In this document: positions 14,533 through 21,860 of the stretch, in pieces
Layout of the letters: every line of letters starts with the position of its first letter
How positions within the stretch are numbered: the first letter of the stretch is position 1
Assembly: GCA_964418365.1 (NCBI GenBank)
Contig: CAYQLM010000041.1
Span: 1 to 25,471 of the forward strand
Source: JBBDXS01 sp964418365
GTDB lineage: Bacteria; Chloroflexota; Dehalococcoidia; DSTF01; RBG-16-68-14
Direction of reading: 5' to 3'
Length of the DNA: 25,471 nucleotides
Made by a program: the position numbers and the translations under genes
The notes under the pieces: model-generated
Told to the model about the DNA's origin: nothing
The model's input: only the letters and a program-made list of their open reading frames with translations
The model's database searches: none

Positions 14533-14677
14533 GGGCTCGCGGACATCGCGCGATCGCGGGGAGCTGAGGGAAGAAGCGCGCGAACACCTGCAGGCTTCGG
14601 CTTCGCTGTTCGAACGGCACAACGCCAAGTTGTGGCTGGACCGGCTGGTGAAGCCGCGGCTGAACGCCGACGGCTAG
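14533..14677 (+). pseudogene. Frameshifted remnant of a TPR-gene 3' end
   Basis: Aligns with 12142-12276, the end of the TPR gene, at roughly 80-85% identity by eye. It reads GLADIARSRGAE, then after one extra G (GAGGGAAG against GAGGAAG) continues as EEAREHLQASASLFERHN, AKLWLDRLVKP and a stop. Nothing of the gene's earlier part remains. Because the encoded pattern is kept on both sides of the frameshift, this was once part of a working paralogue. A palindromic repeat follows within 10 nt. Confidence 0.88.
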
Positions 14678-14684
14678 CGTAGGG

Positions 14685-14700
14685 GCGACCTTAAGGTCGC
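14685..14700. repeat. 16-bp palindrome (TTAA-core repeat)
   Basis: GCGACCTTAAGGTCGC, preceded by GTAGGG. The left arm GTAGGGGCGACC is complete, while the right arm decays after GGTCGCC. A second GTAGGGGACG unit starts near 14731. The stretch 14678-14769 holds only these repeats. Confidence 0.75.
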
Positions 14701-14769
14701 CACCGGCGCACTTCGTGAGGAGAGATTTCGTAGGGGACGGTCTGGACGTCCTGGGCGAGTAGCCCGCCC

Positions 14770-14979
14770 TTACTCGTTCTCCCCGTAGGAGAGGGCCTGG
14801 AAGACTTGGTACAGCCTGCCGGTGCGGCGCCACGATGAGGCGAGCGTCTGCCCGTCCTCGACTTGTTCCTGACCTGTCAGACGCTGGTGGAACATCGACC
14901 TCTCGGCCTTGATGCGGTGCTCGAGACTATCGAGCACTTCGCCCCGCTGCGCTTTGTCCAATTTCGCCATCGCTTGCAT
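14770..14979 (-). CDS. Small hypothetical protein
   Basis: 69 residues, mostly helical and charged (MAKLDKAQRGEVLDSLEHRI, then KAERSMFHQRLTGQEQVEDG). No membrane segment, cysteine pair or known domain is visible. Two ATGs nine bases apart are possible (14979 and 14970). AGGAG lies 2-3 nt before the first and 11 nt before the second. It lies downstream of the crotonase gene on the same strand, 63 nt away, and might be the last gene of that run. Strong start signals and an ordinary composition support it, but it could still be a chance frame. Confidence 0.5.
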   Translation of the reverse strand: MQAMAKLDKAQRGEVLDSLEHRIKAERSMFHQRLTGQEQVEDGQTLASSWRRTGRLYQVFQALSYGENE

Positions 14980-15042
14980 CTCTCCTGTTTCGTTCCTGCT
15001 TCTCTAACACCTAAACGCGGAGCGAGGCTGCATGATACAGCT

Positions 15043-15723
15043 CTAACCAAACCCGCCAATCGCTCCGTTCAGCGCCGGGAGCGCCCGCGCGAACAGCCCC
15101 CGCTTCAGCGCCCCAACGGTCTCACGGTCCTTCGCGGCGAGGCCGCGCGCGATCTCGATGGCGCGGGACAGCACGTCATGTTCCGGCGCGACCTCTTGCA
15201 CCATCTGTCGGGAAAGCGCCTCGTGGGAGTTGTAACGTCTGCCGGTAACGAGCGTTTCGTGCACGGTCGAGCGGGAGAGGCGCGCCTCGAGCAGCGCGTA
15301 CATGCCGGGCGTGAGCGGCTGGCGCATGGCCAGGTCCACCTCCGGCAGGCAGATGTAGCCTTTGTCGGAGCGCATGACGCGGAAGTCGTGCGCCAGCGCC
15401 AGCATGAACCCCGCCGCGAACGCGTGGCCGTTGATCGCCGCTACCGTCGCCATCGGAAACGTGAGCAGCCGGGCGAACAGCCGCTGGAGGTCCGTCACGA
15501 ACGCCTCCGGCCGCTCGGCCCCGGTCGCGAGCCACGGGAGATCGAGACCCGTCGAGTAGAAACGGCCGGCGCCGGTCGTCACGAACGCGCCCTCGCCGGT
15601 CGACGCCTCGACTTCATCGAGCGCGCGCGTCACGGCGTCGACGAAGGCGCGATTGCAGGTGTTTTCTCCGTCCGACATCGTCAGGACGAAGACCGAGCCG
15701 TCGCGGGTGAGATCGATGGACAT
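15043..15723 (-). CDS. Enoyl-CoA hydratase/isomerase family protein (crotonase fold)
   Basis: 226 residues, slightly short for the family (about 250-260). Both oxyanion-hole segments are visible: GRFYSTGLDLPWL and AAINGHAFAAGFMLALAHDF. ICLPEVDLAM carries a Glu at the position typical of enoyl-CoA isomerase-like members (peroxisomal ECI/plant type), whereas the two-glutamate hydratase pattern is not evident. It probably shifts or hydrates a double bond in an acyl-CoA; the substrate is unknown. The ATG is 2 nt after the Nmad2 stop, so it is likely co-transcribed and perhaps coupled. It is G+C-rich, unlike the Nmad genes just upstream. Confidence 0.85.
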   Translation of the reverse strand: MSIDLTRDGSVFVLTMSDGENTCNRAFVDAVTRALDEVEASTGEGAFVTTGAGRFYSTGLDLPWLATGAERPEAFVTDLQRLFARLLTFPMATVAAINGHAFAAGFMLALAHDFRVMRSDKGYICLPEVDLAMRQPLTPGMYALLEARLSRSTVHETLVTGRRYNSHEALSRQMVQEVAPEHDVLSRAIEIARGLAAKDRETVGALKRGLFARALPALNGAIGGFG

Positions 15724-15725
15724 GG

Positions 15726-16394
15726 CTAGGCGACGGGTCTGCTACAGCGGACAGGATCGGGAGCCGACGGAGCACTCAGCACACCGCAAGACCTGCTTCT
15801 GTGGCTGGCACCGTGCTTGGGTGCACTTGTTGGTTTTCCTGTGGCCTTCCGCTTAGTTTGCTTCCAGACGTAATGCTTTAGCGCTAGGAGTTCCATCCAA
15901 AGCTGTTCGTCGTGCCAAACGCGATGCCCCCTACCGAGACTCTCAACGGCATCCTTTACAAGTGGGAACTTGGACTTGTACTCTTCCGTCCCATTCGCTC
16001 CAAAGTATCGGAAGTCGCTGCTTAGGAGGACGTTCGCTTTCGGATAGCCTGGGAACTCCCCCAGATCGTGAACGAGATCGTCAGGACGATGATGGAGGGC
16101 GCCCGGACGCCGCACAAAGCGAACTCCGCGGCGCTCATAGATGCAGTCGGCGCGACCAAAGAATCCGCTTTGTGCGTAATAACCTCCGTTCTGCACCCTC
16201 TCCATTACAACCGCAATGTATATTAGCCGGTTGTCTGAGTGAAGCGAGTTGGCCGCGAACCCGAAGATTAGATCACCCGCCTCCGCCGTACTCCGAATCA
16301 TTGGTTTGCAGATTGCTAACGAGAGCAATCCGCCCTGCATGCACGGAGCACCGCCATTGTCTGCGGTCAGTTTGTAGAAGTATACCCTGCTCAT
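15726..16394 (-). CDS. Nmad2-like putative nucleotide modification protein
   Basis: About 222 residues. The opening VYFYKLTADNGGAPCMQGG, followed by LLSLAICKPMIRSTAEAGD and LIFGFAANSL, matches my knowledge of the Nucleotide modification associated domain 2 family: a conserved Ala-Pro, ICKPxIR and GDxIxG. Later come DLGEFPGYPKANVLLSSDFR and YFGANG, also family-like. Nmad domains were defined by comparative genomics in predicted base-modification operons; no biochemical role is established to my knowledge. The ATG at 16394 is preceded by GAGGG and lies 11 nt after the Nmad3 stop; the longer frame to 16535 is rejected. The basic, Ser-rich C-terminal tail (about 45 residues) is not conserved-looking. 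Base composition is clearly more A+T-rich than the flanking genes, suggesting transfer. Confidence 0.82.
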   Translation of the reverse strand: MSRVYFYKLTADNGGAPCMQGGLLSLAICKPMIRSTAEAGDLIFGFAANSLHSDNRLIYIAVVMERVQNGGYYAQSGFFGRADCIYERRGVRFVRRPGALHHRPDDLVHDLGEFPGYPKANVLLSSDFRYFGANGTEEYKSKFPLVKDAVESLGRGHRVWHDEQLWMELLALKHYVWKQTKRKATGKPTSAPKHGASHRSRSCGVLSAPSAPDPVRCSRPVA

Positions 16395-16405
16395 CGCGCG
16401 TGCCC

Positions 16406-17119
16406 TCAGTTGTTTGACTGAAGTAGGACCGGATCTCGTCCTTCTAGCCAGCGTAGAAAGCGCATGGGATCGCGAAATTGCGGAAGTCTTGCACTGCGCT
16501 GCACGTAGCCGTCCTTGACTGACAGTCCTCCCCATTCTTCCAGTATGTCCCGCCGTACTCGATACGCACCATCACGGTACTCACCGAAGGGGAGGCAGCG
16601 CTGGAGTCGGCCGGAAGAGCCGACGCGGCCACGCAGGATCAGGTCCTTGGCATTTGGTTGTAAGATGCGACGCGAATGGGCGTTGATATCTCGGTCCTGC
16701 GCGGAGACGTCCGCAGCGAGAACGAGAGCATCGATCTCGAATAGTCCGATGATGGCATACACCAAGCGATCGGCGCCTCGCACGTCCTCCAACCCTGCGT
16801 AGAAGACCGCCAGATCCCCAGGCCCCAGCTTGGTGCGCAACTGTTTAGCGCGCTCACCAGCATCCCCGTACGTGAGATGTTCAAAATCGGGATCCAAGTG
16901 CATGTGCTGCGTCCTTAGGTGGGGTGGGAGTTGTACGCCAAAGCTCCGCAGCGTCGCTTCGAGAGCGCCATACGGCTTTTCGAACCCTGGGTGGACTGGG
17001 CTATTCTCGGGGATGGCCACGTAGACGAACTCGCCCGAGGCGCTATCAACCGGACTATTCCACAGACCACCGTCTATTCCACGATCAGCCGCGACCCGTA
17101 TGAGAAGGGCATTCATCAC
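16406..17119 (-). CDS. Nmad3-like putative nucleotide modification protein
   Basis: 237 residues. The start NALLIRVAADRGIDGGLWNS, the PVDSASGEFVYVAIPE segment, HMHLDPDFEHLTYGD and GDLAVFYAGLEDVRGADRLV match the Nucleotide modification associated domain 3 family. The His/Asp-rich HMHLDPDFEHLTYGD is the most likely functional core, by inference. There is no signal peptide, so it is cytoplasmic. The start is GTG at 17119 (GTGA overlap with the sulfotransferase stop) or ATG at 17116 (TGATG); either way translation is coupled to the sulfotransferase. Nmad2 follows 11 nt downstream. Lower G+C than the sulfotransferase and crotonase suggests the pair arrived together. The family's chemistry is not established. 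Confidence 0.82.
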   Translation of the reverse strand: MMNALLIRVAADRGIDGGLWNSPVDSASGEFVYVAIPENSPVHPGFEKPYGALEATLRSFGVQLPPHLRTQHMHLDPDFEHLTYGDAGERAKQLRTKLGPGDLAVFYAGLEDVRGADRLVYAIIGLFEIDALVLAADVSAQDRDINAHSRRILQPNAKDLILRGRVGSSGRLQRCLPFGEYRDGAYRVRRDILEEWGGLSVKDGYVQRSARLPQFRDPMRFLRWLEGRDPVLLQSNN

Positions 17120-18117
17120 GCCCTCCCCAGGAGCTGCATGCCGGGCCGGCAGGCCTCGGCCAGCCGCTCCTGCTCGTCCGCGCTTAGCTTGTCGAACCGA
17201 GTTGGCGGCACGCCGCGGATGAGCGCGGCGGCTCGATCGACCCAGTCACCACCTGCGTCGAGCTCGAAGAAGTCACCGATGGCGCGCAGCGTCTCGCGCG
17301 GCCGCGCGATCAGCTCCTCGAAGCGCACCTCTAGATATTGGTCCGCGTTCAGCTTCGTCGCCGCGCGATAGCCGCGCGTCAGCTCCTGCGTCCAGTAGCG
17401 TCCGAAGTACTCCACCGGCGGCCGCGATGCCAGCATGCGGCTGATCGGATCGCTCGCGTCGGCGGCGCGGCCGGACTCCAGCGTCCGCAGCTCCGCAATT
17501 GATGGCTCAGCACTGCCTTCGAGCTGGAACAGGAGCGAGATCGCGAGCCGGTAGGCCGCGTGCTCGCGCATCGAGAGCGCCGTCTCGTGGCCGTCGCGAT
17601 GTATATGAAGGAAGCGTCCCTCCGGAAAGGCGCGCTGGAGCTGGCCGAGGTAATCGATGGAGGAGCCGGAGCGCTCCACCCAGCAGGCGCGCCCGAGCCG
17701 CTTCGCCAGCCACTCGAACAGCGCCCGGTACTGCGCGGGCAGCGCGCGACTGGGCAGCGTGCGCGCGAACGCCAGCGTCTCGTCGAAGAGCGCGTCCGGA
17801 TCGTCGGTGAGCCGCGGCAGCGTCGAGACGAGCAGCCACGGCAGGCCCTGGTCGCGCGCGTAGCGAGCGTTCGGGCCGAAGGGATAGGTGATCTCCTCGA
17901 CCTCGTAACCCCGGCTGAGCACCATCGTGACGAACGGGTGCTCTTGCGAGATGAGCGAGGCGAACGCCTCACCGGCGACCGGCTCAGCGCCGAACCGCTT
18001 CGTCATATCGAGGCCGTTGAAGAACTCGAAAACGCTGAGCAGCGCCGGATGCTCGGCGAGCATCCGCGAGAGCAGCGTCGAGCCACAGCGGCCCGTCCCG
18101 ACGACAAAGCGATCCAT
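17116..18117 (-). CDS. PAPS-dependent sulfotransferase family protein
   Basis: About 333 residues. The 5'-phosphosulfate-binding loop VVGTGRCGSTLLSRML is at the very start, as in stand-alone bacterial sulfotransferases. A 3'-phosphate-binding region is visible in FLHIHRDGHETALSMREH (Arg and Ser). WVERSGSSIDYLGQLQRAFP and YLEVRFEELIARPRETLRAI are also typical. It would transfer sulfate from PAPS to a hydroxyl or amine; the acceptor is unknown. The ATG at 18117 is chosen because AAGGTGG lies 8 nt upstream and the motif then begins at residue 5; longer starts at 18156 and 18180 lack a binding site, and 18180 would overlap the divergent gene. It heads a tight run with Nmad3, Nmad2 and crotonase, and is divergent from the DUF1214-type gene. 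Confidence 0.87.
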   Translation of the reverse strand: MDRFVVGTGRCGSTLLSRMLAEHPALLSVFEFFNGLDMTKRFGAEPVAGEAFASLISQEHPFVTMVLSRGYEVEEITYPFGPNARYARDQGLPWLLVSTLPRLTDDPDALFDETLAFARTLPSRALPAQYRALFEWLAKRLGRACWVERSGSSIDYLGQLQRAFPEGRFLHIHRDGHETALSMREHAAYRLAISLLFQLEGSAEPSIAELRTLESGRAADASDPISRMLASRPPVEYFGRYWTQELTRGYRAATKLNADQYLEVRFEELIARPRETLRAIGDFFELDAGGDWVDRAAALIRGVPPTRFDKLSADEQERLAEACRPGMQLLGRA

Positions 18118-18173
18118 TCGCAACGCCACCTTTGGCGCGTCCGGCGCGCGCGACATGATACCATCAGGCCGCC

Positions 18174-19382
18174 ATGTCATCGAATGGAGATCCGGCAGAC
18201 GAACGCATCATGTCGGGTGAGGCGTGGCGCGCGCTCTGCGAGACGCTCCAGCGCGCGAGCAGCCTCGTCCTGGGCGAAGGCGTGCCGGACACCCCGCGCG
18301 ATCGCGCGGAGGGCTTCCGATACCTCACGCGGCTGTTCGCGGCCGGTCTCGTCACCTGCATGGAGTTCGCCGATGCGGACGAGCCGGAGTTCGGCCGGAT
18401 GGTGGACCATCGGATGAAGTGGGGCCTCGATTGCCCGGACTGCCTCTACCTGTACGCAACAATTCGCGGCGATGCCGAATACCGCGTGTGGGGCAACGTG
18501 GGCAGCGCGAACCACATCGACATCCAGGTGAACTACGGCCACTTCGCGCTCGGGGACATCGCACAATGGGGCACGGTGTCTTCGATCAACGGCCTCGAGC
18601 TGCAGACGGAGGCGGACGGCGCCTTCGAGCTGTTCCTCGGCGGCGAGAAGGGCGCGGGCAACTGGCTCCCGCTCGCGCCCAATGCCGAGTTCGTCCTGGT
18701 CCGGCAGTACTTTAATGATTGGGAGCGCGAGCGCCCCGCCGATCTGCTCATCGATCGCATCGGCGCTCCCCTAGCCGCCCCGCCACCGCGCACCGACCAG
18801 ATCGCCGCGCGGCTGGAGCGTCTCCGCATGTGGATGGAGCGCGGCGGTTCGCTCTGGGAGCGGATGAGCCAGGCCGCGCTCGCGCTGCCGCCGAACAGCA
18901 TCAACGTCTTCCTGCCGCAGGACAGCAGTCGGCGCGCCGGCCTGCGCGGCCAGGCCTATGGGCTCGGCAACTTCTCCTGCGCGCGGGACGAGGCGGTGGT
19001 CATTGAGTTCACGCCGCCTCCCTGCCGCCACTGGAGCGTCGGGCTGGCGAACTGGTACTGGGAGAGCCTCGATTTCGCCACAAGGCAAACGTCGCTCAAC
19101 GGCCACCAGGCCGTGCTCGATGCCGGCGGTGTGTTCCGGGGCGTGATCGCCCAGGAAGATCCCGGCGGGCCGAACTGGCTCGATACCACAGGCCTCGAGC
19201 GCGGGACCCTCACTGCGCGCTTTCTCCTGGCCGAGTCCTCGCCGGAGATCTCGCTTCGAACCGTGAAGCTGGCCGCCCTCTCCGCCGCCCTCCCAGAGGG
19301 CACAGCGCGGATCGATAGGGCGTCCCGCGCCAGCGACCTCGAGGCCCGCCGGCGGGCTGTCTTGCGCCGCTACCGGCGCTGA
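18174..19382 (+). CDS. DUF1214-type protein
   Basis: 402 residues. The N-terminal segment AWRALCETLQRASSLVLGEG and DTPRDRAEGFRYLTRLFAAG is characteristic of proteins annotated with DUF1214. The C-terminal half contains the family's HWSVGLANWYWESLDF and SLNGHQAVLDAGGVFRGVIA, followed by DPGGPNWLDTTGLERGTLTA. The function is unknown; members are often near lipid or sulfotransferase genes in actinobacteria and relatives. No signal peptide or membrane segment is visible. Starts at 18174 and 18210 are both possible. It is divergent from the sulfotransferase with only 56 nt between starts, so they may share regulation. It is G+C-rich, like the sulfotransferase, and is more likely an old partner of it than of the Nmad pair. 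Confidence 0.8.
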   Translation: MSSNGDPADERIMSGEAWRALCETLQRASSLVLGEGVPDTPRDRAEGFRYLTRLFAAGLVTCMEFADADEPEFGRMVDHRMKWGLDCPDCLYLYATIRGDAEYRVWGNVGSANHIDIQVNYGHFALGDIAQWGTVSSINGLELQTEADGAFELFLGGEKGAGNWLPLAPNAEFVLVRQYFNDWERERPADLLIDRIGAPLAAPPPRTDQIAARLERLRMWMERGGSLWERMSQAALALPPNSINVFLPQDSSRRAGLRGQAYGLGNFSCARDEAVVIEFTPPPCRHWSVGLANWYWESLDFATRQTSLNGHQAVLDAGGVFRGVIAQEDPGGPNWLDTTGLERGTLTARFLLAESSPEISLRTVKLAALSAALPEGTARIDRASRASDLEARRRAVLRRYRR

Positions 19383-19460
19383 GCCGGGCCGGCAGCAATT
19401 CGGCTCGAATCTAAGCCCAGGGTCATCCGTCTGACCCTTCCGGCCGATACTAGTCCCAGG

Positions 19461-20219
19461 ATGGAAGAAGGCAAGGACAGACGGGACAGACTCGCGCGCC
19501 TCCAGCTCGAGCGGATGAGCCGGCAGCCGGACAAGGGCTGGCAGTCCGGTCTAGGCCAGTTCATCGACCGCTGGAGCGGCTTCACGACCGGGGCGCCCTG
19601 GGAGAAGGCGTTTTTCGCCGGAGCGGTCCTGCTCGTCGCGGCTCTCGCCATCGGCGGGCTGTTCATGCTGATCACGAGCGTCATGGGTGGGAGTGACGGC
19701 AAGAAGGACGTGTCGGCCCACGTGGCGCGCCCGACCGCGACGCGCTCGAGCGCACCGCCCACGCCCACGCAGACGGCGATCGTGATCGCGGTGCCGACCT
19801 ACCCAACTGCCGAACCGACACCGAGAACGGACTGCGCGGCCATCGGCGGCAGCTCGTACGCCAGCGATGCTGAGCGCGAGTTCTTCCTATCGAACTGCAC
19901 CTCGCCGACAGAGGTGCCGAAGGACACGCCGACACCGGCATCGAGCCACAAACACAGCGGCCCGCCGCCGACATCACCACCGCCCGAGCCCACGAAGCCG
20001 CCTCCGCCGCCCCCAGGCTTCACCGCGAGCGACGCGATCAACGCCGGCGCATACTGGATGAGCCACAACGGCTACTCCAATGTCGGCTCGTGCAACGCGT
20101 TCGACACCGGCAGCCACTGGGTCGTGACGTGCAGCGCGACGAGCGCATCGGGACAGACGACCGTCTCCGTCTGTGTCTATCAGGACCCGCTCGCGGTCCG
20201 ACCTTCAGACCAGTGCTAA
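19461..20219 (+). CDS. Single-pass membrane protein with Pro/Thr-rich extracytoplasmic region
   Basis: 252 residues. A charged cytoplasmic start (EEGKDRRDRLARLQLERMSR) is followed by one membrane helix (AFFAGAVLLVAALAIGGLFM, about 50-70). A long low-complexity stretch rich in Pro and Thr (TPTQTA, TPTPAS, KPPPPPPG) follows, then a compact C-terminal domain of about 60 residues with three cysteines (SDAINAGAYWMSHNGYSNVG, then VVTCSATSASG). The C-terminal piece may be a small disulfide-bonded surface domain; I do not recognise it. It converges with the sigma factor fusion gene, only 20 nt apart, and both have PT-rich outer regions. The ATG at 19461 follows a weak CCAGG. Confidence 0.75.
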   Translation: MEEGKDRRDRLARLQLERMSRQPDKGWQSGLGQFIDRWSGFTTGAPWEKAFFAGAVLLVAALAIGGLFMLITSVMGGSDGKKDVSAHVARPTATRSSAPPTPTQTAIVIAVPTYPTAEPTPRTDCAAIGGSSYASDAEREFFLSNCTSPTEVPKDTPTPASSHKHSGPPPTSPPPEPTKPPPPPPGFTASDAINAGAYWMSHNGYSNVGSCNAFDTGSHWVVTCSATSASGQTTVSVCVYQDPLAVRPSDQC

Positions 20220-20239
20220 CCAGCTAGGGTGACTCTTCG

Positions 20240-21613
20240 CTACGTCCCCGGCGTCTGCGTCGCGGGTACCGGCGTCGGCGAGCTCGGAACCGGCGTGTTC
20301 GTCGGAACCGGCGCAGGCGTTTCGGTCGGCACGAGGGTTGACGTCGGCTGAGGCTTGGCCGTCGCCGTCGGGCTCGGTGTGGGGCTGGGCGTCGTGGTTC
20401 GAGTTGCTGTCGTGGTTGCCGTCACGGTCGGGGTCGCCGTCGCCTGCGATCCGCCGCCGCCGCTAAACGTTCCGGCCGCGCACAACGATCCGAGGATGAT
20501 CGCTACGATCAACACTCCGCCGCCAAGCACGGCCAGCAATGCCCCCCTTGGCGGCCCATCTCCAAAGAGCCTATCGAACGACCCGGCGCCTCCCGGGCCG
20601 CCGGCCAGCGGATCGTAGCTGTACGGCGGCGCGGCAGCCGGACGCGGCGCGGGCGCTACGGGTACAGGTGCTGGCGCCGGTGCGCGTCCCGGTTGCGCTG
20701 GCGTCCGCGCAGGAGGCAGCTGTCCGGACCGGGTCGCCGGTGAAGGCTGCTCCGCTTGCGCCGGAGCCGGTGCGGTCGTTGGGATCACCGCCGGAGCTTC
20801 GGCGACTGCTGCGGCAGCCGCGCCGCCCGGGGCGACCGCATCCAGCAGGCGGTTCAGCATGATCTGCTGCCAGTTCGTGGGCGTCGGCACCAGCGCCAGA
20901 GCGCTCAGCGCCTCTGCTGCGCTGATGAAGCGCCGCCGCGTCGCCTGGCACGTCTGGCAGGTGCTCATGTGTTGCACGATGCGCTTTCGCAGCGCCGCCG
21001 ACCAATGGCCTTCCGCCATCATGAAATCGAGGTCCAAACAAGCATGCCTTCCGTAGACGAACAACACGTGCGACGAGAAGGCAGCCTCGAACGCCGTCTG
21101 CACCTGCTGGAGCCGAGTCTGGATCGTCTGCGGCCGCCCTCGCAGCACGGCCGCGATCTCCTCGAGGCTCAGCCCGCGGCGCACGCTCAGATCGAGCAGC
21201 TCGTAGTCGTCGATGCGCAGCTCGCGCGCGGCCTGCCACGCGAGGCGGCCCAGCTCCGCTAGCTCGCCCGTGGCGTCGGCGCTTACCCGCGCCTGGTCGA
21301 CGAACGCAAAGGACTCCTCGCCTTCGGTCACGCCGCCGCGCTTGCGGCGAATGCGCGCCGCCAGATCGTGGCGGGCCGCGGCAAACACCAGCAGCCGGAA
21401 CGAAGGGATCGCGTCGGGGTGGCCGAGCGCCTGGAACGCGCCGAGGAAGCCAGCTTGCACGACGAGCGCCGCCGCGTCCCGGTCGCGCGCAATCCGAATG
21501 GCGTAGTCGTAGAGGTACGGGAAGTAGCGATCGTAGAGCTGGCGGAGCGCGGCTCCCTCCCCAGCGGCAGCTCTCCGAATGAGATCTTCGTCGCTTTGTT
21601 GTTCGGTGACCAT
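20240..21613 (-). CDS. ECF sigma factor fused to an anti-sigma-like zinc finger, membrane helix and PT-rich tail
   Basis: 457 residues. The N-terminal half is an ECF sigma factor: region 2 (about 8-90; DEDLIRRAAAGEGAALRQLY, DRYFPYLYDYAIRIARDRDA) and region 4 (about 115-180; YELLDLSVRRGLSLEEIAAV followed by LRGRPQTIQTRLQQ). An anti-sigma-type HxxxCxxC zinc motif follows (His215, Cys219, Cys222 in QHMSTCQTC), then a Pro/Ala linker, one membrane helix (about 363-384; LLAVLGGGVLIVAIILGSLC) and a Pro/Thr-rich outer tail. The sigma factor would be held at the membrane by its own C-terminus, and activation probably needs proteolysis or a conformational signal (inference). Region 2's usual DxxQxxF segment is altered to AAALVVQAGFLGAFQAL. 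A -10-like TACACT (21636-21631) precedes the ATG. Confidence 0.83.
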   Translation of the reverse strand: MVTEQQSDEDLIRRAAAGEGAALRQLYDRYFPYLYDYAIRIARDRDAAALVVQAGFLGAFQALGHPDAIPSFRLLVFAAARHDLAARIRRKRGGVTEGEESFAFVDQARVSADATGELAELGRLAWQAARELRIDDYELLDLSVRRGLSLEEIAAVLRGRPQTIQTRLQQVQTAFEAAFSSHVLFVYGRHACLDLDFMMAEGHWSAALRKRIVQHMSTCQTCQATRRRFISAAEALSALALVPTPTNWQQIMLNRLLDAVAPGGAAAAAVAEAPAVIPTTAPAPAQAEQPSPATRSGQLPPARTPAQPGRAPAPAPVPVAPAPRPAAAPPYSYDPLAGGPGGAGSFDRLFGDGPPRGALLAVLGGGVLIVAIILGSLCAAGTFSGGGGSQATATPTVTATTTATRTTTPSPTPSPTATAKPQPTSTLVPTETPAPVPTNTPVPSSPTPVPATQTPGT

Positions 21614-21715
21614 CCCTGGTTCCGCCCACTAGTGTACACCCTCACGAGCGCAGGTTCAGCTTTGGTCATAACAGATACAGCGCGCCTGCCGGGTGGCAGC
21701 GGGATGGCCAGGCTA

Positions 21716-21721
21716 TATAAT
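21716..21721 (+). promoter_or_regulatory. Probable -10 element upstream of the ChlI-like ATPase
   Basis: A perfect TATAAT. If used, the leader before the ATG at 21861 would be about 130 nt. The -35 is weak (TGGCAG, 16 nt upstream). The 247-nt gap 21614-21860 between divergent genes contains this and the sigma factor gene's promoter, and nothing else I can name. Confidence 0.45.
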
Positions 21722-21860
21722 GGATGCTTGGAACCAGCAGCCGCGACTTGATCCGAGCGCAGACCCGCTGGCGACACGTTTGGGAATCGGGTGAGCGCGT
21801 AGTTAGAGAGGAGTCTGGCCAGCGCGGATGCGGCAATGCGTCGCGTGGCCGGGACAGGAC

